Assembly: GCF_030865425.1 (NCBI RefSeq)
Contig: NZ_JAVFCB010000005.1
Span: forward strand, 263,850 to 327,849
Source of the DNA: Microbacterium capsulatum
GTDB taxonomy: Bacteria; Actinomycetota; Actinomycetes; Actinomycetales; Microbacteriaceae
Direction of reading: 5' to 3'
DNA: 64,000 nt
Of this stretch, positions 1-7,956 are shown one piece after another. The first letter of the stretch is position 1; the number at the start of each line of letters is the position of its first letter. Below the pieces are notes generated by a model. That model was not told the origin of the DNA and did no database searches. It worked only from the letters and a program-made list of their open reading frames with translations. A program made the position numbers and the translations under genes.

Positions 1-353
1 GCTCGCAGATGGCCGCCGGGTTCGCTCGCGCCCTCGGCGGCGACCGCGTCGAGGTGCGCTCGGGCGGGTCCGCGCCGGGGGAGGGCATCAACCCCGCGGC
101 CGTCGCCGTGATGGCGGAGAAGGGCATCGACATCTCCGCCGCCGTGCCGCAGCTGCTCCGCACCGACGACGTACGCGAGGCGGACGCCGTGATCACGATG
201 GGCTGCGGCGATGCCTGCCCGATCTTCCCGGGGAAGCGCTACGAGGACTGGGAGCTGCAGGATCCCGCCGGGCAGGGCGCCGAGACGGTGCGCGGCGTAC
301 GCGACGACATCGAGGCCCGGGTGCGGGAGCTGCTGGCAGACCTCGGGGTCTGA
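1..353 (+). CDS. arsC: Arsenate reductase, low-molecular-weight phosphatase type (5' end outside window)
   Basis: The reading frame is open from the window edge (the residues R-SQMAAGF follow a partial codon), so the first ATG at 9 is internal and the N-terminal P-loop Cys of the CX5R motif lies upstream of the window. SQMAAGF directly after the P-loop Arg is typical of thioredoxin- or mycothiol-linked ArsC. Downstream Cys residues in MGCGDACP and the general-acid region DWELQDPAG match arsenate reductases of the LMW-PTP fold. It would reduce arsenate to arsenite in the cytoplasm. Whether the thiol partner is thioredoxin or mycothiol cannot be decided here. No other ars gene is visible downstream. 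Confidence 0.85.
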   Translation, partial: SQMAAGFARALGGDRVEVRSGGSAPGEGINPAAVAVMAEKGIDISAAVPQLLRTDDVREADAVITMGCGDACPIFPGKRYEDWELQDPAGQGAETVRGVRDDIEARVRELLADLGV

Positions 354-401
354 CCGCGGCGGATCGGCTCAGAGCAGACCTCGGGGTGCAGCCGGCTCGG
401 G

Positions 402-770
402 TCAGAGGTACCGGACGAACGCGTCGGGCATCGTGACGTTGGCCGGGGCCGCGCGGAAGTACGGAGCCACCTGTTCGGGCGTGTAGCCGGCGATGCCGCA
501 GCCGACCGGTGTCAGCAGGAACCGCAGCTCGGGGTGGGCGCGGGCGTAGTCGAGGAAGACGCCGGCTTCGACGGCGAGCGTGTCCAGGCCGCTCATCGTG
601 TCGATCGCATAGGTCTGGCCGTGGTGCCCGTGACCTTCGCCCCAGACGGCTCCGAACCTCTGATGGGCGATCAGGGCGGCCCCGCCGCCGTGCGCCCCGC
701 TCGCGTTCGAGCCGAAGACGAAGACCTCGTCCGGCCGCAGCTCGGTGATGCGCTTCGGTGTGATCTCCAT
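402..770 (-). CDS. Small VFVFGSN-motif protein (A1S_2505-like family)
   Basis: A 122-residue protein begins at an ATG with GGAG five bases upstream. Its N-terminal half carries VFVFGSNASGAHGGGAA followed by GEGHGHHGQTYAID, and a later LLTPVGCGIAGY segment. These Gly-rich loops recall macro-domain-like nucleotide or ADP-ribose binding folds. I recall the VFGSNxxGxHGxGAA pattern from a family labelled A1S_2505-like phage non-structural protein, but no function is established. It sits between arsC and tRNA-Lys on the opposite strand to arsC, as a single-gene unit. Confidence 0.65.
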   Translation of the reverse strand: MEITPKRITELRPDEVFVFGSNASGAHGGGAALIAHQRFGAVWGEGHGHHGQTYAIDTMSGLDTLAVEAGVFLDYARAHPELRFLLTPVGCGIAGYTPEQVAPYFRAAPANVTMPDAFVRYL

Positions 771-816
771 GCCGACTCCGCTCGACGACTCGATCGTGGT
801 CTTCGCGTCTGACCGG

Positions 817-889
817 TGGGCCCCGTGGGGCTCGAACCCACGACCCGCGGATTAAAAGTCCGATGCTCTGCCAACTGAGCTAGAGGCCC
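817..889 (-). tRNA. tRNA-Lys (UUU anticodon)
   Basis: On the minus strand a full cloverleaf can be drawn. The acceptor GGGCCTC pairs with GGGGCCC (one T-G pair), the D-arm has CTCAGTTGGCAGAG, the anticodon loop is CTTTTAA (anticodon TTT), and the T-arm has GGTTCGAGCC. The length is 73 nt, and the next bases are ACC rather than an encoded CCA. Confidence 0.96.
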
Positions 890-941
890 GTGCGACCAGT
901 CTAGGGCTCTGCGCTGTGTGTCATCGTGCGGCTGACGCGCG

Positions 942-954
942 TACCCTGGGGCGG
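942..954 (+). promoter_or_regulatory. -10 element TACCCT, leaderless start
   Basis: TACCCT (942-947) fits the actinobacterial TAnnnT -10 motif and lies six bases before the GTG at 954. Transcription would therefore begin at or next to the start codon. No ribosome binding site is present, which supports this start. Confidence 0.55.
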
Positions 955-1583
955 TGCCCGCACCCTTCCACCGTCCCGTGCGCCGACCGCCGGAGACGTT
1001 CGACAATCTGCTCGGATCCCACGATCCCGCCGAGCAGACGAGGATGGCGCACGCCACGGCCTCGGCGCTGCTTGCCCGGGTCAGGGCCGACGACAGCGGC
1101 GTGAGCGCGGAGCGGCTGGTCGCCTACGCGCAGGAGCACGGCATCGCCGAGATCGCGGAGCTGTGGGCGAAGAGCCCCGCCGTGTCGCTGCCGGGCGCGC
1201 TGTGGCGGTTGTATCTGCTGCAGGCGGCCATTCACACGGACGCCGAGCTGGCCGCGCTGCTGCACGAGCGCGGGCGGATCGAGCTGCCCTCCGTCGATGC
1301 GCTCGTCGCCGGTGCCCCGGTCCCGGCCGGTCCTGAGGAACTGGTCGCGCTGATCGACACGATCCTGCACGGCGCCTTCTCGGGCGACTTCGCGGTCGCC
1401 CTCGAGCGGGCCGCGGCGTTCTGCCGCGTGCAGGCCTCCGGCGCGACGCATCTCGCCGACGACTATGAGCCCACAGAGCCGGAGCGAGCCAGTTCCCTCA
1501 CCACCCGGGCGGCGCGGCTCAGCTCCTACGCCCAGGAGCTCTCCGCGTCGGCGTCGGCCTGGCGCGACGGATCCCTGAACTGA
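954..1583 (+). CDS. Conserved actinobacterial protein of unknown function
   Basis: A 209-residue, largely helical soluble protein starting at a leaderless GTG. It belongs to an actinobacterial family that I recall being labelled 'RNA polymerase subunit beta' in some databases; no rpoB or rpoC motif is visible here and I do not accept that label. Recognisable family stretches are AELWAKSPAVSLPGALWRLYLL in the middle and GAFSGDFAVALERAAAFCRV in the last third, with a C-terminal RLSSYAQEL helix. No catalytic motif, signal peptide or membrane segment is seen. It stands alone after tRNA-Lys, and its function is unknown. Confidence 0.75.
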   Translation: MPAPFHRPVRRPPETFDNLLGSHDPAEQTRMAHATASALLARVRADDSGVSAERLVAYAQEHGIAEIAELWAKSPAVSLPGALWRLYLLQAAIHTDAELAALLHERGRIELPSVDALVAGAPVPAGPEELVALIDTILHGAFSGDFAVALERAAAFCRVQASGATHLADDYEPTEPERASSLTTRAARLSSYAQELSASASAWRDGSLN

Positions 1584-1650
1584 CGTCGCACCGAGGTTCT
1601 GCCGTCCGGACATGAAGAAGCCGGGCCGCAAGAACGCCTCTCGGCGGAAG

Positions 1651-1665
1651 GCCGCTCGCAGCGGC
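1651..1665. repeat. Short hairpin in the 1584-1736 intergenic region
   Basis: GCCGCT-cgc-AGCGGC forms a 6-bp stem. It is nested inside a longer inverted pair, GCCGGGCCGC (1620-1629) and GCGGCCCGGC (1688-1697). No T-run follows on either strand, so a terminator role is uncertain. Confidence 0.35.
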
Positions 1666-1736
1666 GAAAAATGGAGCCCGGGGTTATGCGGCCCGGCATC
1701 CGAGAGTCTACCGGACGGGAAGCAGGGCGTCGGCCG

Positions 1737-1749
1737 TACGATGGGCCCA
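1737..1749 (+). promoter_or_regulatory. -10 element TACGAT upstream of mocR
   Basis: TACGAT (1737-1742) lies six bases before an ATG at 1749 that opens a six-codon ORF. The mRNA probably begins around 1749, giving mocR a leader of about 17 nt. Confidence 0.45.
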
Positions 1750-1769
1750 TGCGGGCGGAGGTGCGATGA
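1749..1769 (+). CDS. Possible 6-codon leaderless leader peptide (MRAEVR) before mocR
   Basis: ATG-CGG-GCG-GAG-GTG-CGA-TGA: the stop codon overlaps the mocR ATG in an ATGA arrangement. The GGAGG serving mocR (1757-1761) is inside this mini-ORF. The placement after a -10 box and the stop/start overlap suggest translational coupling, but so short an ORF can easily occur by chance. Confidence 0.3.
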   Translation: MRAEVR

Positions 1770-3268
1770 AGGACGCCGGCGGTCGGCTGCTGGCCGGCGT
1801 GCAGCTCGACCGCACCGGCGAGCAGCCGCTGTACCGGCAGCTCGCGCTGCAGATGCGCGCGATGATCGGCGACGGCACGCTGCCGCCGGGGGCGCGGCTG
1901 CCGTCGACCCGGACGCTGATCTCGGAACTGGGCGTCTCGAGAGCCACCGTCGTCGCGGCGTTCGAACAGCTCACCGCGGAGGGGTTCCTGCGCGCCCGCG
2001 CCGGCGACGGCACGTACGTGGACCGGCTCTGGGGGACACCCGTCCCGCGGCGGCGATCTGCGCGGCCGCCGCTGTCGGAGCGAGGGGCGGCGGTCTCCGC
2101 CCGGGGCGGCGAGCTGTACGCCGAAGCACCCCTGTCCTGGTCGCCTCGTGAAGCCGAGTCGTTCGTCGCGAGCCAGATCGCCGTGGACGCCTTCCCGGTC
2201 TCCGCGTGGCGCAGGCTCGTGGCGCACCGGGCCTCGCGCAGGGAGCTCCTCGGGTACCCAGACGCGCACGGGTTCGACTCGCTGCGCACCGCGGTCGCCG
2301 ACTACCTCGTCGACGTGCGAGGGATCGACTGCGATGCCGACCAGATCGTCATCACCTCGGGGGCGCAGCAGGCGCTGAACATCATCGCGACCCTTCTGCT
2401 CAACCCCGGAGATCGGGTCGCGGTGGAGGATCCGGGGCACATCGCGGGCCGGGTGGCGTTCCAGGCGCAGGGATGCCGTGTCGTCGGCGTCCCGGTCGAT
2501 GACGAGGGTGCGGTGGCCGATGCCGCGCGGGCCGACCCGGCCCTGCGGCTGGCGTACCTCACGCCCGCCCGTCAGCATCCGCTCGGCATGACCATGACCC
2601 CGGGGCGACGGGCGGAATGGATCGGCTGGGCCCAGCGTGCCGACGCCTGGATCGTCGAGGACGACTCCGACGGGGAACTGCGCTACGGCGGTCGCCTGCT
2701 GCCGACCCTCTTCGACCTGGACGGGGCGGACCGGGTGATCCACGTCGGCTCGTTCAGCAAGATCCTCGCTCCGTCGCTGCGGCTCGGATACGTCGTGCTG
2801 CCGCGTGATCTGGTCGCCCCGTTCGCCGCGGCGTCCTCCGTGCTCGCCCGGCCGCCGGCGACGCTCATGCAGGCGGCCCTGGCGGACTTCCTGCGCGAGG
2901 GGCATCTGCACGCCCACCTCCGCCGCACTCGCCGCCTCTACTCGGCACGGCAGCAGGCCCTGCTGGAGCAGCTCGACACGCGGATGGCCGGTCGTCTCCG
3001 GGCCTCGCCGGTGGTCGCCGGGCTGCACGTCATCGGCTGGCTCGCCGGCGATGTCGACGATCAGAGCGTCGCCCGGGGGCTGGCCGCGCGCGGCGTGTAC
3101 ACGTACGCGCTCGGGGACTACCGGGTGCAGCGACGGCTGCCGCCCGCCCTGCTCATCGGGTTCGCCGGCACCGCTCAGGAGCACATGGCCGCCGCCGTGG
3201 CGCGGATGGCGGCCGCGTTCGACGAGGGCTGCGCCGCGGAATGGACTGGTCCGGTCGCATCGGAATGA
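1766..3268 (+). CDS. MocR-family regulator (GntR HTH fused to class I aminotransferase domain)
   Basis: A 500-residue cytoplasmic transcription factor. Residues about 15-80 form a GntR winged helix (EQPLYRQLALQMRAMI, LPPGARLPSTRTL, LGVSRATVVAAFEQL). Residues about 130-490 form an aminotransferase-like domain with ITSGAQQALNII, a VEDDSDGEL segment and the PLP-binding Lys332 in SFSKILAPSLRLGY. MocR proteins bind PLP or a PLP adduct and switch target promoters. GGAGG lies four bases before the ATG. The downstream isomerase/MFS pair, 83 bp away on the same strand, is the most likely target, which is inference from position. The effector is unknown. Confidence 0.88.
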   Translation: MKDAGGRLLAGVQLDRTGEQPLYRQLALQMRAMIGDGTLPPGARLPSTRTLISELGVSRATVVAAFEQLTAEGFLRARAGDGTYVDRLWGTPVPRRRSARPPLSERGAAVSARGGELYAEAPLSWSPREAESFVASQIAVDAFPVSAWRRLVAHRASRRELLGYPDAHGFDSLRTAVADYLVDVRGIDCDADQIVITSGAQQALNIIATLLLNPGDRVAVEDPGHIAGRVAFQAQGCRVVGVPVDDEGAVADAARADPALRLAYLTPARQHPLGMTMTPGRRAEWIGWAQRADAWIVEDDSDGELRYGGRLLPTLFDLDGADRVIHVGSFSKILAPSLRLGYVVLPRDLVAPFAAASSVLARPPATLMQAALADFLREGHLHAHLRRTRRLYSARQQALLEQLDTRMAGRLRASPVVAGLHVIGWLAGDVDDQSVARGLAARGVYTYALGDYRVQRRLPPALLIGFAGTAQEHMAAAVARMAAAFDEGCAAEWTGPVASE

Positions 3269-3273
3269 GACTG

Positions 3274-3300
3274 TTGCGCATCCCATTGCGTTCGTAAAAA
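3274..3300 (+). promoter_or_regulatory. Candidate promoter for the isomerase-MFS pair
   Basis: TTGCGC (3274-3279) and TAAAAA (3295-3300) resemble -35 and -10 boxes, but the 15-bp spacer is short. This is an AT-rich patch unusual for the window and the likely place for MocR control. Confidence 0.25.
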
Positions 3301-3351
3301 GGATGACGACGATATCCGTCGACCCCTCCCGAACCCCTCTCAGGAGCGAAG

Positions 3352-4434
3352 ATGCCCCAGATCCAATCACGATTCGAGGCCCTGCTCAGTCCACGACTGA
3401 ACGACGCCGAACTCGCCGACATCCCCGAACTCACCGCGCAGCGCGCCGCCACCCTGATCGAGCGCATCGACGGCGCTCGCCTGTTCGGCCACGCGTATGC
3501 GCTGCTGACCAACCTCACCTACGGCACATACGGACCGCACGACGTGCTCGATTTCGCCTACGACCACGAGCTGGCGGGGGTGTGCATCCACCTGCTCGAC
3601 GGCGAGGAGCGCAGCCTCGGCGCCATGAGCGACGACGAGTTGCGCCGCTTCGGCGATCGCGCCCGTGCGCTCGGGCTCGACGTGCACCTCGAGATCAGCA
3701 CCACGGACGACGACGACGTCGCCGAGGTCATCCGGATCGCGGGGCTCGTCGGCGTCCGGCGGATCCGGGTGTACTCGCGGTTCGAAGGTCGCCTCTCATC
3801 CGTGCTGTCACGGGTCGAGGCGGACCTCCGCCGCCTCGCCGCCCTCGCGGACGAGCACGACCTGCACTTCACCTTCGAACAGCACGAGGAGCTCAAGGCC
3901 GCTGAGATCGCCGCGCTGCTGCGCACCGTCGACCACCCCCGCCTGCACGCGCTGTTCGACTTCGGCAACATGATCAATGCCGCCGAGCGGCCCATGGACG
4001 CCTTCGCCGCCCTCGCCCCGCACCTCGACCAGGTGCACATGAAGGGCGTGCACATCATGCCGGAGCAGGTCGGCACCGGCCACCGCGGCGTGCTCATGGG
4101 AAGTGCGGAGGACGACCTCCCCGGCGCCCGGATGCTGTTCGAGACGCTCATGCTGGGATCCGAGGAGCCTCAGGTCATCGCGCTCGCGCTCGAGCAGGAG
4201 AACCTCTACCGCGCGCCCGCGTTCCGTCACGCGAACGAGGAGGCGGATCCGTTCATCCCGTACCGCGAGATGAGCACGACCGGCATCCCGCAAGGATGGC
4301 ATCTTCCCGATCTGCTGCAGGCCGAGCGTCGCTGGGCCGTGAACCAGGTCACCCACGTACGAGAGATCCTGACGCGGCTGCGCGAGCTCGCCTCCTGCCG
4401 CGTCGAGGCCGAAGCCCTGGCAGGTGCACGATGA
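3352..4434 (+). CDS. Sugar phosphate isomerase/epimerase-like TIM-barrel protein
   Basis: A 360-residue protein with AGGAGCG placed before the ATG. It shows the xylose-isomerase-like (AP endonuclease 2) barrel pattern: strands ending in acidic or His residues such as VHLEIST, LHFTFEQHEE, LHALFDFGNMIN and DQVHMKGVHI, with the acidic residues and His being plausible divalent-metal ligands. Members isomerise or epimerise sugars or act on keto compounds; the substrate is not predictable. The last bases overlap the start of the MFS gene (ATGA), so the two are translationally coupled and probably handle the same compound. Confidence 0.78.
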   Translation: MPQIQSRFEALLSPRLNDAELADIPELTAQRAATLIERIDGARLFGHAYALLTNLTYGTYGPHDVLDFAYDHELAGVCIHLLDGEERSLGAMSDDELRRFGDRARALGLDVHLEISTTDDDDVAEVIRIAGLVGVRRIRVYSRFEGRLSSVLSRVEADLRRLAALADEHDLHFTFEQHEELKAAEIAALLRTVDHPRLHALFDFGNMINAAERPMDAFAALAPHLDQVHMKGVHIMPEQVGTGHRGVLMGSAEDDLPGARMLFETLMLGSEEPQVIALALEQENLYRAPAFRHANEEADPFIPYREMSTTGIPQGWHLPDLLQAERRWAVNQVTHVREILTRLRELASCRVEAEALAGAR

Positions 4435-5738
4435 CGAACTCCACCACTCAGCAGACCCCCGCCGCCGCGACCCCGGCGCCGCGACGCTCCGGCAAGGCCC
4501 GGTGGTTCCGGTTCGCCGTGCTCGTCATGGCCGGCGGCACCATCTACAAGCTCGCGAACATCAAGGACGCCTTCTACGTCCCGATGCAGCAGGATCTCGG
4601 TCTCAACAACACCGAGATCGGCATGCTGCTCAGCGTCAACTCGATCGTCGCGACCGCGCTCTTCGTGGTCGGCGGCATCCTCGCCGACCGCATCTCGACC
4701 CGGTTCCTGATCCCCGCCGGTCTCATCGGCGCGGGTGCGCTCGGCGTGTACATCAGCACGTTCCCCGGCTACGGCCCGCTGCTGATCACGTTCGCCGCGC
4801 TGGCGATCTGCTCGGACTGCCTGCTCTGGCCGGCACTGCTCAAGAGCGTGCGCCATCTCGGCGGCAAGGACGAGCAGGGCCGCATGTTCGGTCTGCTCGA
4901 GGCCGGGCGCGGTGTCATCGACACCATCGTGGCGTTCGGCGCCCTCGGTGTCTTCGCCCTGCTCGGGTCGGGCTCGGGCGGTTTCCGCGGGGCGATCCTC
5001 TTCTACGCGATCATCGACATCGTCGTGGGCATCCTCGTGTTCCTACTGCTGCGCGACGCGCCCAAGGACGCGAGCGCGCCGGTCAAGACCGAGCCCGCGG
5101 GGCTGCGCACGATCCTCCAGGCCGCGCGGATGCCGCAACTGTGGTGGGTCAGCGTCACCGTGTTCATGGTCTACATCGTGTACTGCGGCCTGACCTACTT
5201 CATCCCGTACCTGACCTACGTCTACGGTCTGCCCGTCGCCTTCGTCGGCGCGTACGGCATCATCAACCAGTACGGGCTGAAGATCCTCGGCGGTCCGACC
5301 GGCGGCTTCCTGACGGACAAGGTCTTCAAGAGCGCGAGCCGGTACCTCCGCTGGGCGTTCATCGCGCTCATCCCGGTGGCGGCGGTCATCATCCTGCTGC
5401 CGGCCGGTCCCGCCACCCGTGTTCCCGCGATGATCGCGACCCTGATGTTCTCGCTGGTCATCTTCAGCATGCGAGGAGTGTTCTGGGCGCCCATGGCCGA
5501 GGTCGGCATCCCCGAAGAGGTCAGCGGCACCGCATTCGGCATCGCCTCGCTGGTCGGCTACGCACCGGGGATGTTCGCCTTCGTGATCTACGGCGCGATC
5601 CTCGACGCGAATCCGGGCGCCGCGGGGTATCACATCGTGTTCGTGATCATGGCGTCGCTCGCCCTTGTCGGCGCAGGCGTCGCCACGGTCCTCACCCGGA
5701 TCGTCCGCCGGCAGAAGGCGAGCGCCGCGGCGAGCTGA
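4431..5738 (+). CDS. MFS transporter
   Basis: A 435-residue inner-membrane carrier with about 12 hydrophobic segments and a short polar N-terminus. The loop after helix 2 carries GGILADRISTRFLIP, the MFS GX3DRxGRR-type motif in degenerate form. A second-half counterpart, GGFLTDKVFKSASRYL, lies after helix 8. The start is the ATG in the ATGA overlap with the isomerase; an in-frame extension upstream would lie inside that gene. Import of the isomerase substrate is the likely role, inferred from coupling. A strong terminator follows. Confidence 0.88.
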   Translation: MTNSTTQQTPAAATPAPRRSGKARWFRFAVLVMAGGTIYKLANIKDAFYVPMQQDLGLNNTEIGMLLSVNSIVATALFVVGGILADRISTRFLIPAGLIGAGALGVYISTFPGYGPLLITFAALAICSDCLLWPALLKSVRHLGGKDEQGRMFGLLEAGRGVIDTIVAFGALGVFALLGSGSGGFRGAILFYAIIDIVVGILVFLLLRDAPKDASAPVKTEPAGLRTILQAARMPQLWWVSVTVFMVYIVYCGLTYFIPYLTYVYGLPVAFVGAYGIINQYGLKILGGPTGGFLTDKVFKSASRYLRWAFIALIPVAAVIILLPAGPATRVPAMIATLMFSLVIFSMRGVFWAPMAEVGIPEEVSGTAFGIASLVGYAPGMFAFVIYGAILDANPGAAGYHIVFVIMASLALVGAGVATVLTRIVRRQKASAAAS

Positions 5739-5751
5739 GCGGTGCGCACGA

Positions 5752-5787
5752 CGATGGCCGATCCGGGAATCTCCGGATCGGCCATCG
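5752..5787 (+). terminator. Intrinsic-type hairpin after the MFS gene
   Basis: CGATGGCCGATCCGG and CCGGATCGGCCATCG form a 15-bp perfect stem with loop gaatct. It sits 14 bp after the stop codon. There is no U-tract, as is common in actinobacteria. Confidence 0.75.
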
Positions 5788-5818
5788 CCCGTTCCGGCTC
5801 GCGCGGCGCGCAGGGACC

Positions 5819-5831
5819 TAGGCTCGGTGTA
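5819..5831 (+). promoter_or_regulatory. -10 element TAGGCT, leaderless start of pabC
   Basis: TAGGCT (5819-5824) is followed by six bases and the ATG at 5831. No Shine-Dalgarno sequence is present. Confidence 0.6.
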
Positions 5832-6721
5832 TGGTTGCCGCCCGATTCGCCCTGCTGATCACCCCCGCCGAGTCCGCCGACGAGGAGCGGGCCGACTTCA
5901 GCGACAGCTTCCGCAGCATCGATCCGAACGCTCCCGCGCTCAGCGTGGGGGAGCTCAGCACGCAGCGCGGCGACGGCATCTTCGAGTCGATCGGGGTCGT
6001 GGACGGTCACGCCCAGGAGGTCGAGGCGCACCTGCAGCGCCTGGCCCACTCCGCCGCGCTGTGCGATCTGCCGACGCCGCACCGGGAGCAGTGGCGGCAG
6101 GCGACCGCGATCGCCGCGGCGGAGTGCGGGCCGGGGGAGTGGGTCATCAAGCTCATCCTCAGCCGCGGTGTGGAGAAGGGCCCGGCGCCGACCGCCTGGA
6201 CCACCGCCGCCCCGGCCGCCGACTTCGAGAAGCCGCGCACGCAGGGGATCCGCGTCGTCACACTCGACCGCGGGTACGACAGCGGCGCCGCGGAGCGCTC
6301 GCCGTGGCTGCTGCTCGGCGCGAAGACCCTGTCCTACGCCGTGAACATGGCGGCTCTGCGCGAAGCGCACCGCCGCGGCGCCGACGACGCGATCTTCACC
6401 ACGACCGACGGCGTCGTGCTGGAGGCGCCCACCGCGTCGCTGATCCTGCGCCTCGGCGACCGGTTCGTCACGCCGGCCCCGCGCGGCGGGATCCTGCAGG
6501 GCACCACGCAGATCAGCGTCTTCGCGCACCTCGAGGCCGAGGGCTTCGAGACCGCGTACCAGACGGTGCCCACGGCCGACCTGGCCCGCGCCGACGCCGC
6601 GTGGCTCGTCTCCAGCCTGCGCCTGGCCGCGCCGATCTCGGCGATCGACGAGACCGTGCTGTCGGTCGACACGGCGTTCACCGCCGGGCTGAACGCGTAC
6701 CTCCTCGCGCCGCGCGACTGA
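5831..6721 (+). CDS. pabC: Aminodeoxychorismate lyase / class IV aminotransferase
   Basis: A 296-residue PLP enzyme of fold type IV. RGDGIFESIGV near residue 45, LLLGAKTLSYAVNMAALREA with the PLP Lys at about 165, and TPAPRGGILQGTT near the glycine-rich phosphate-binding turn are all visible. In folate synthesis PabC eliminates pyruvate from 4-amino-4-deoxychorismate to give p-aminobenzoate. A PabA-PabB fusion about 13 kb downstream (18605-20677) would supply its substrate. A branched-chain or D-amino-acid aminotransferase role is the alternative, since class IV enzymes are hard to separate by sequence alone. It is a single-gene unit with a leaderless promoter. Confidence 0.75.
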   Translation: MVAARFALLITPAESADEERADFSDSFRSIDPNAPALSVGELSTQRGDGIFESIGVVDGHAQEVEAHLQRLAHSAALCDLPTPHREQWRQATAIAAAECGPGEWVIKLILSRGVEKGPAPTAWTTAAPAADFEKPRTQGIRVVTLDRGYDSGAAERSPWLLLGAKTLSYAVNMAALREAHRRGADDAIFTTTDGVVLEAPTASLILRLGDRFVTPAPRGGILQGTTQISVFAHLEAEGFETAYQTVPTADLARADAAWLVSSLRLAAPISAIDETVLSVDTAFTAGLNAYLLAPRD

Positions 6722-6789
6722 GCGCCCGCGCGCCCAGTTGGCGCCCTCCGGGTTGGCTGACGCACTCCGGATCGGCTGGCGCCTCCGGG

Positions 6790-6874
6790 CCGGAAAACGG
6801 AGAGGGGATCACGCGGAACCCGGCGTGTCCGCCTTCGCGCGACGGCGACGCGCCGTGGGGCTCTCCGTTTTCCG
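6790..6874. repeat. Hairpin repeat element, family A, copy 1
   Basis: CCGGAAAACGGAGAG at the left end is mirrored by CTCTCCGTTTTCCG at the right end. The interior contains GGCGTGTC and GCGACGCGCCG in the same order and spacing as copy 2 at 7871-7956. It lies 68 bp downstream of the DUF559 gene. Confidence 0.75.
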
Positions 6875-6918
6875 AGGCAACGAGGTCCGAGGCAACGGGG
6901 AGAGAGGCAACGGGGAGA
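6874..6918. repeat. Three tandem 15-bp units
   Basis: GAGGCAACGAGGTCC is followed by two identical units of GAGGCAACGGGGAGA. The array directly abuts the right end of the family A hairpin. Confidence 0.8.
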
Positions 6919-6941
6919 GAGGGTGCGGGTGATCGGAGCGT

Positions 6942-7733
6942 TCAGGATGCGGCGCGGGCCAGCGCGGCGAGGATCGCGGCCTGCGCGACCGGCCAATGGT
7001 TCACGATGATGTCGTAGTCGAATCGCAGGGTCTCGTAGCCGAGCGACGCGGCAGCCGCGTCGCGGAGCAGATCCTTGTGGCGTTTGTCCGAGGCGTCGTG
7101 GTTCTCGCGCCCGTCGGCTTCGATGATGAGTCGCGCGCCGATGACGAAGTCGACTTCGCCGACGCCGACGATCGTCACCTGGGTGCGCACCTCGATCCCG
7201 ATGCGGTGCAGCCGGAGGCGGATCAGCGACTCCAGGCCGCTGTCCGCATCGGCGCGTGCGAAGGACACGAGCCGGCGCAGCCGGTGCGGGACGCGCCGGT
7301 ACAGCCACCGCAGCCGTCCGGGGGCGAGCAGGCTCCGCCTCAGCGCGGACTCGAGCGCGGCGAAGAACGTCTCCTCATCCGCGCAGACGGCGAGCTGCAG
7401 CAGCACGACCTCGACGGGCGGGAGTCGGCCGACATCGACGTGGCCGTGGCTCCAGTGGATCCGGCATCCGTCCGTCCGGCCCCGCGGCGTCCCTGTCCGT
7501 CCCATCCAGACGTGCGGGACATCCGGGACCGTCAGTGTCCAGAGGCCGTGCAGAGCGGCCGCGTGGGCGCATCCGATCGTCCCGCCGTGCGCTGCGGCGT
7601 GCACGTGCTCGGGCGCGGTGTCGGGCAGGGCGTACACACCCTGGCGGGCTCGCACGACCTCGCCCGCTCTCACGGCGCGCGTCAGTTCGGATTCGCTCAC
7701 GCCGAGCGACTTCAGCTCGGCCGTGCGCGCCAT
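6942..7733 (-). CDS. DUF559 protein with N-terminal AbiEi-like winged helix
   Basis: A protein of 263 residues from the ATG at 7733, where MARTAELKSLGVSE resembles family N-termini; an in-frame ATG at 7772 would add 13. The N-terminal region (SESELTRAVRAGEVVRARQGVYALPD) is like the winged helix of AbiEi antitoxins. The C-terminal 110 residues match DUF559, a Vsr/restriction-endonuclease-like fold: GVGEVDFVIGARLIIEADGRENH holds the D...E-x-D/G-type acidic cluster and a nearby Lys (KRHKDLL). Nuclease activity is therefore plausible but unproven. Hairpin repeats lie on both sides (6790-6874 and 7871-7956). Such genes are often multicopy in Microbacteriaceae. Confidence 0.75.
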   Translation of the reverse strand: MARTAELKSLGVSESELTRAVRAGEVVRARQGVYALPDTAPEHVHAAAHGGTIGCAHAAALHGLWTLTVPDVPHVWMGRTGTPRGRTDGCRIHWSHGHVDVGRLPPVEVVLLQLAVCADEETFFAALESALRRSLLAPGRLRWLYRRVPHRLRRLVSFARADADSGLESLIRLRLHRIGIEVRTQVTIVGVGEVDFVIGARLIIEADGRENHDASDKRHKDLLRDAAAASLGYETLRFDYDIIVNHWPVAQAAILAALARAAS

Positions 7734-7870
7734 CCGTCCGAGCGTGAGGAGAATCGCGGCGGCGGAGAACATCCCACGATCGTGGCGTCCGAGCGATGCC
7801 TCGCGGATCCGGATCCCGTAAGCCGTGCGAAACCGGCGCGGATCCGACCCTGTGCAGGATCAACCATCGC

Positions 7871-7956
7871 CCGGAAAACGGAGAGCGTCCTCACGTGAGG
7901 CGGCGTGTCGGGCGGCGCTGGAGCGCGACGCGCCGAGAAGCTCTCGGTTTTCCCGG
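7871..7956. repeat. Hairpin repeat element, family A, copy 2
   Basis: CCGGAAAACGGAGAG at the left and CTCTCGGTTTTCCCGG at the right enclose CGGCGTGTC and GCGACGCGCCG, as in copy 1 and in the same orientation. It lies about 140 bp upstream of the DUF559 start. The 7734-8022 gap holds only this element and its tandem tail. Confidence 0.75.

Noticed and set aside
954..1583. Label 'RNA polymerase subunit beta' for the 209-residue protein
   Set aside because: I recall it as a database label for this family, but the protein has no rpoB or rpoC motif and is far too short.
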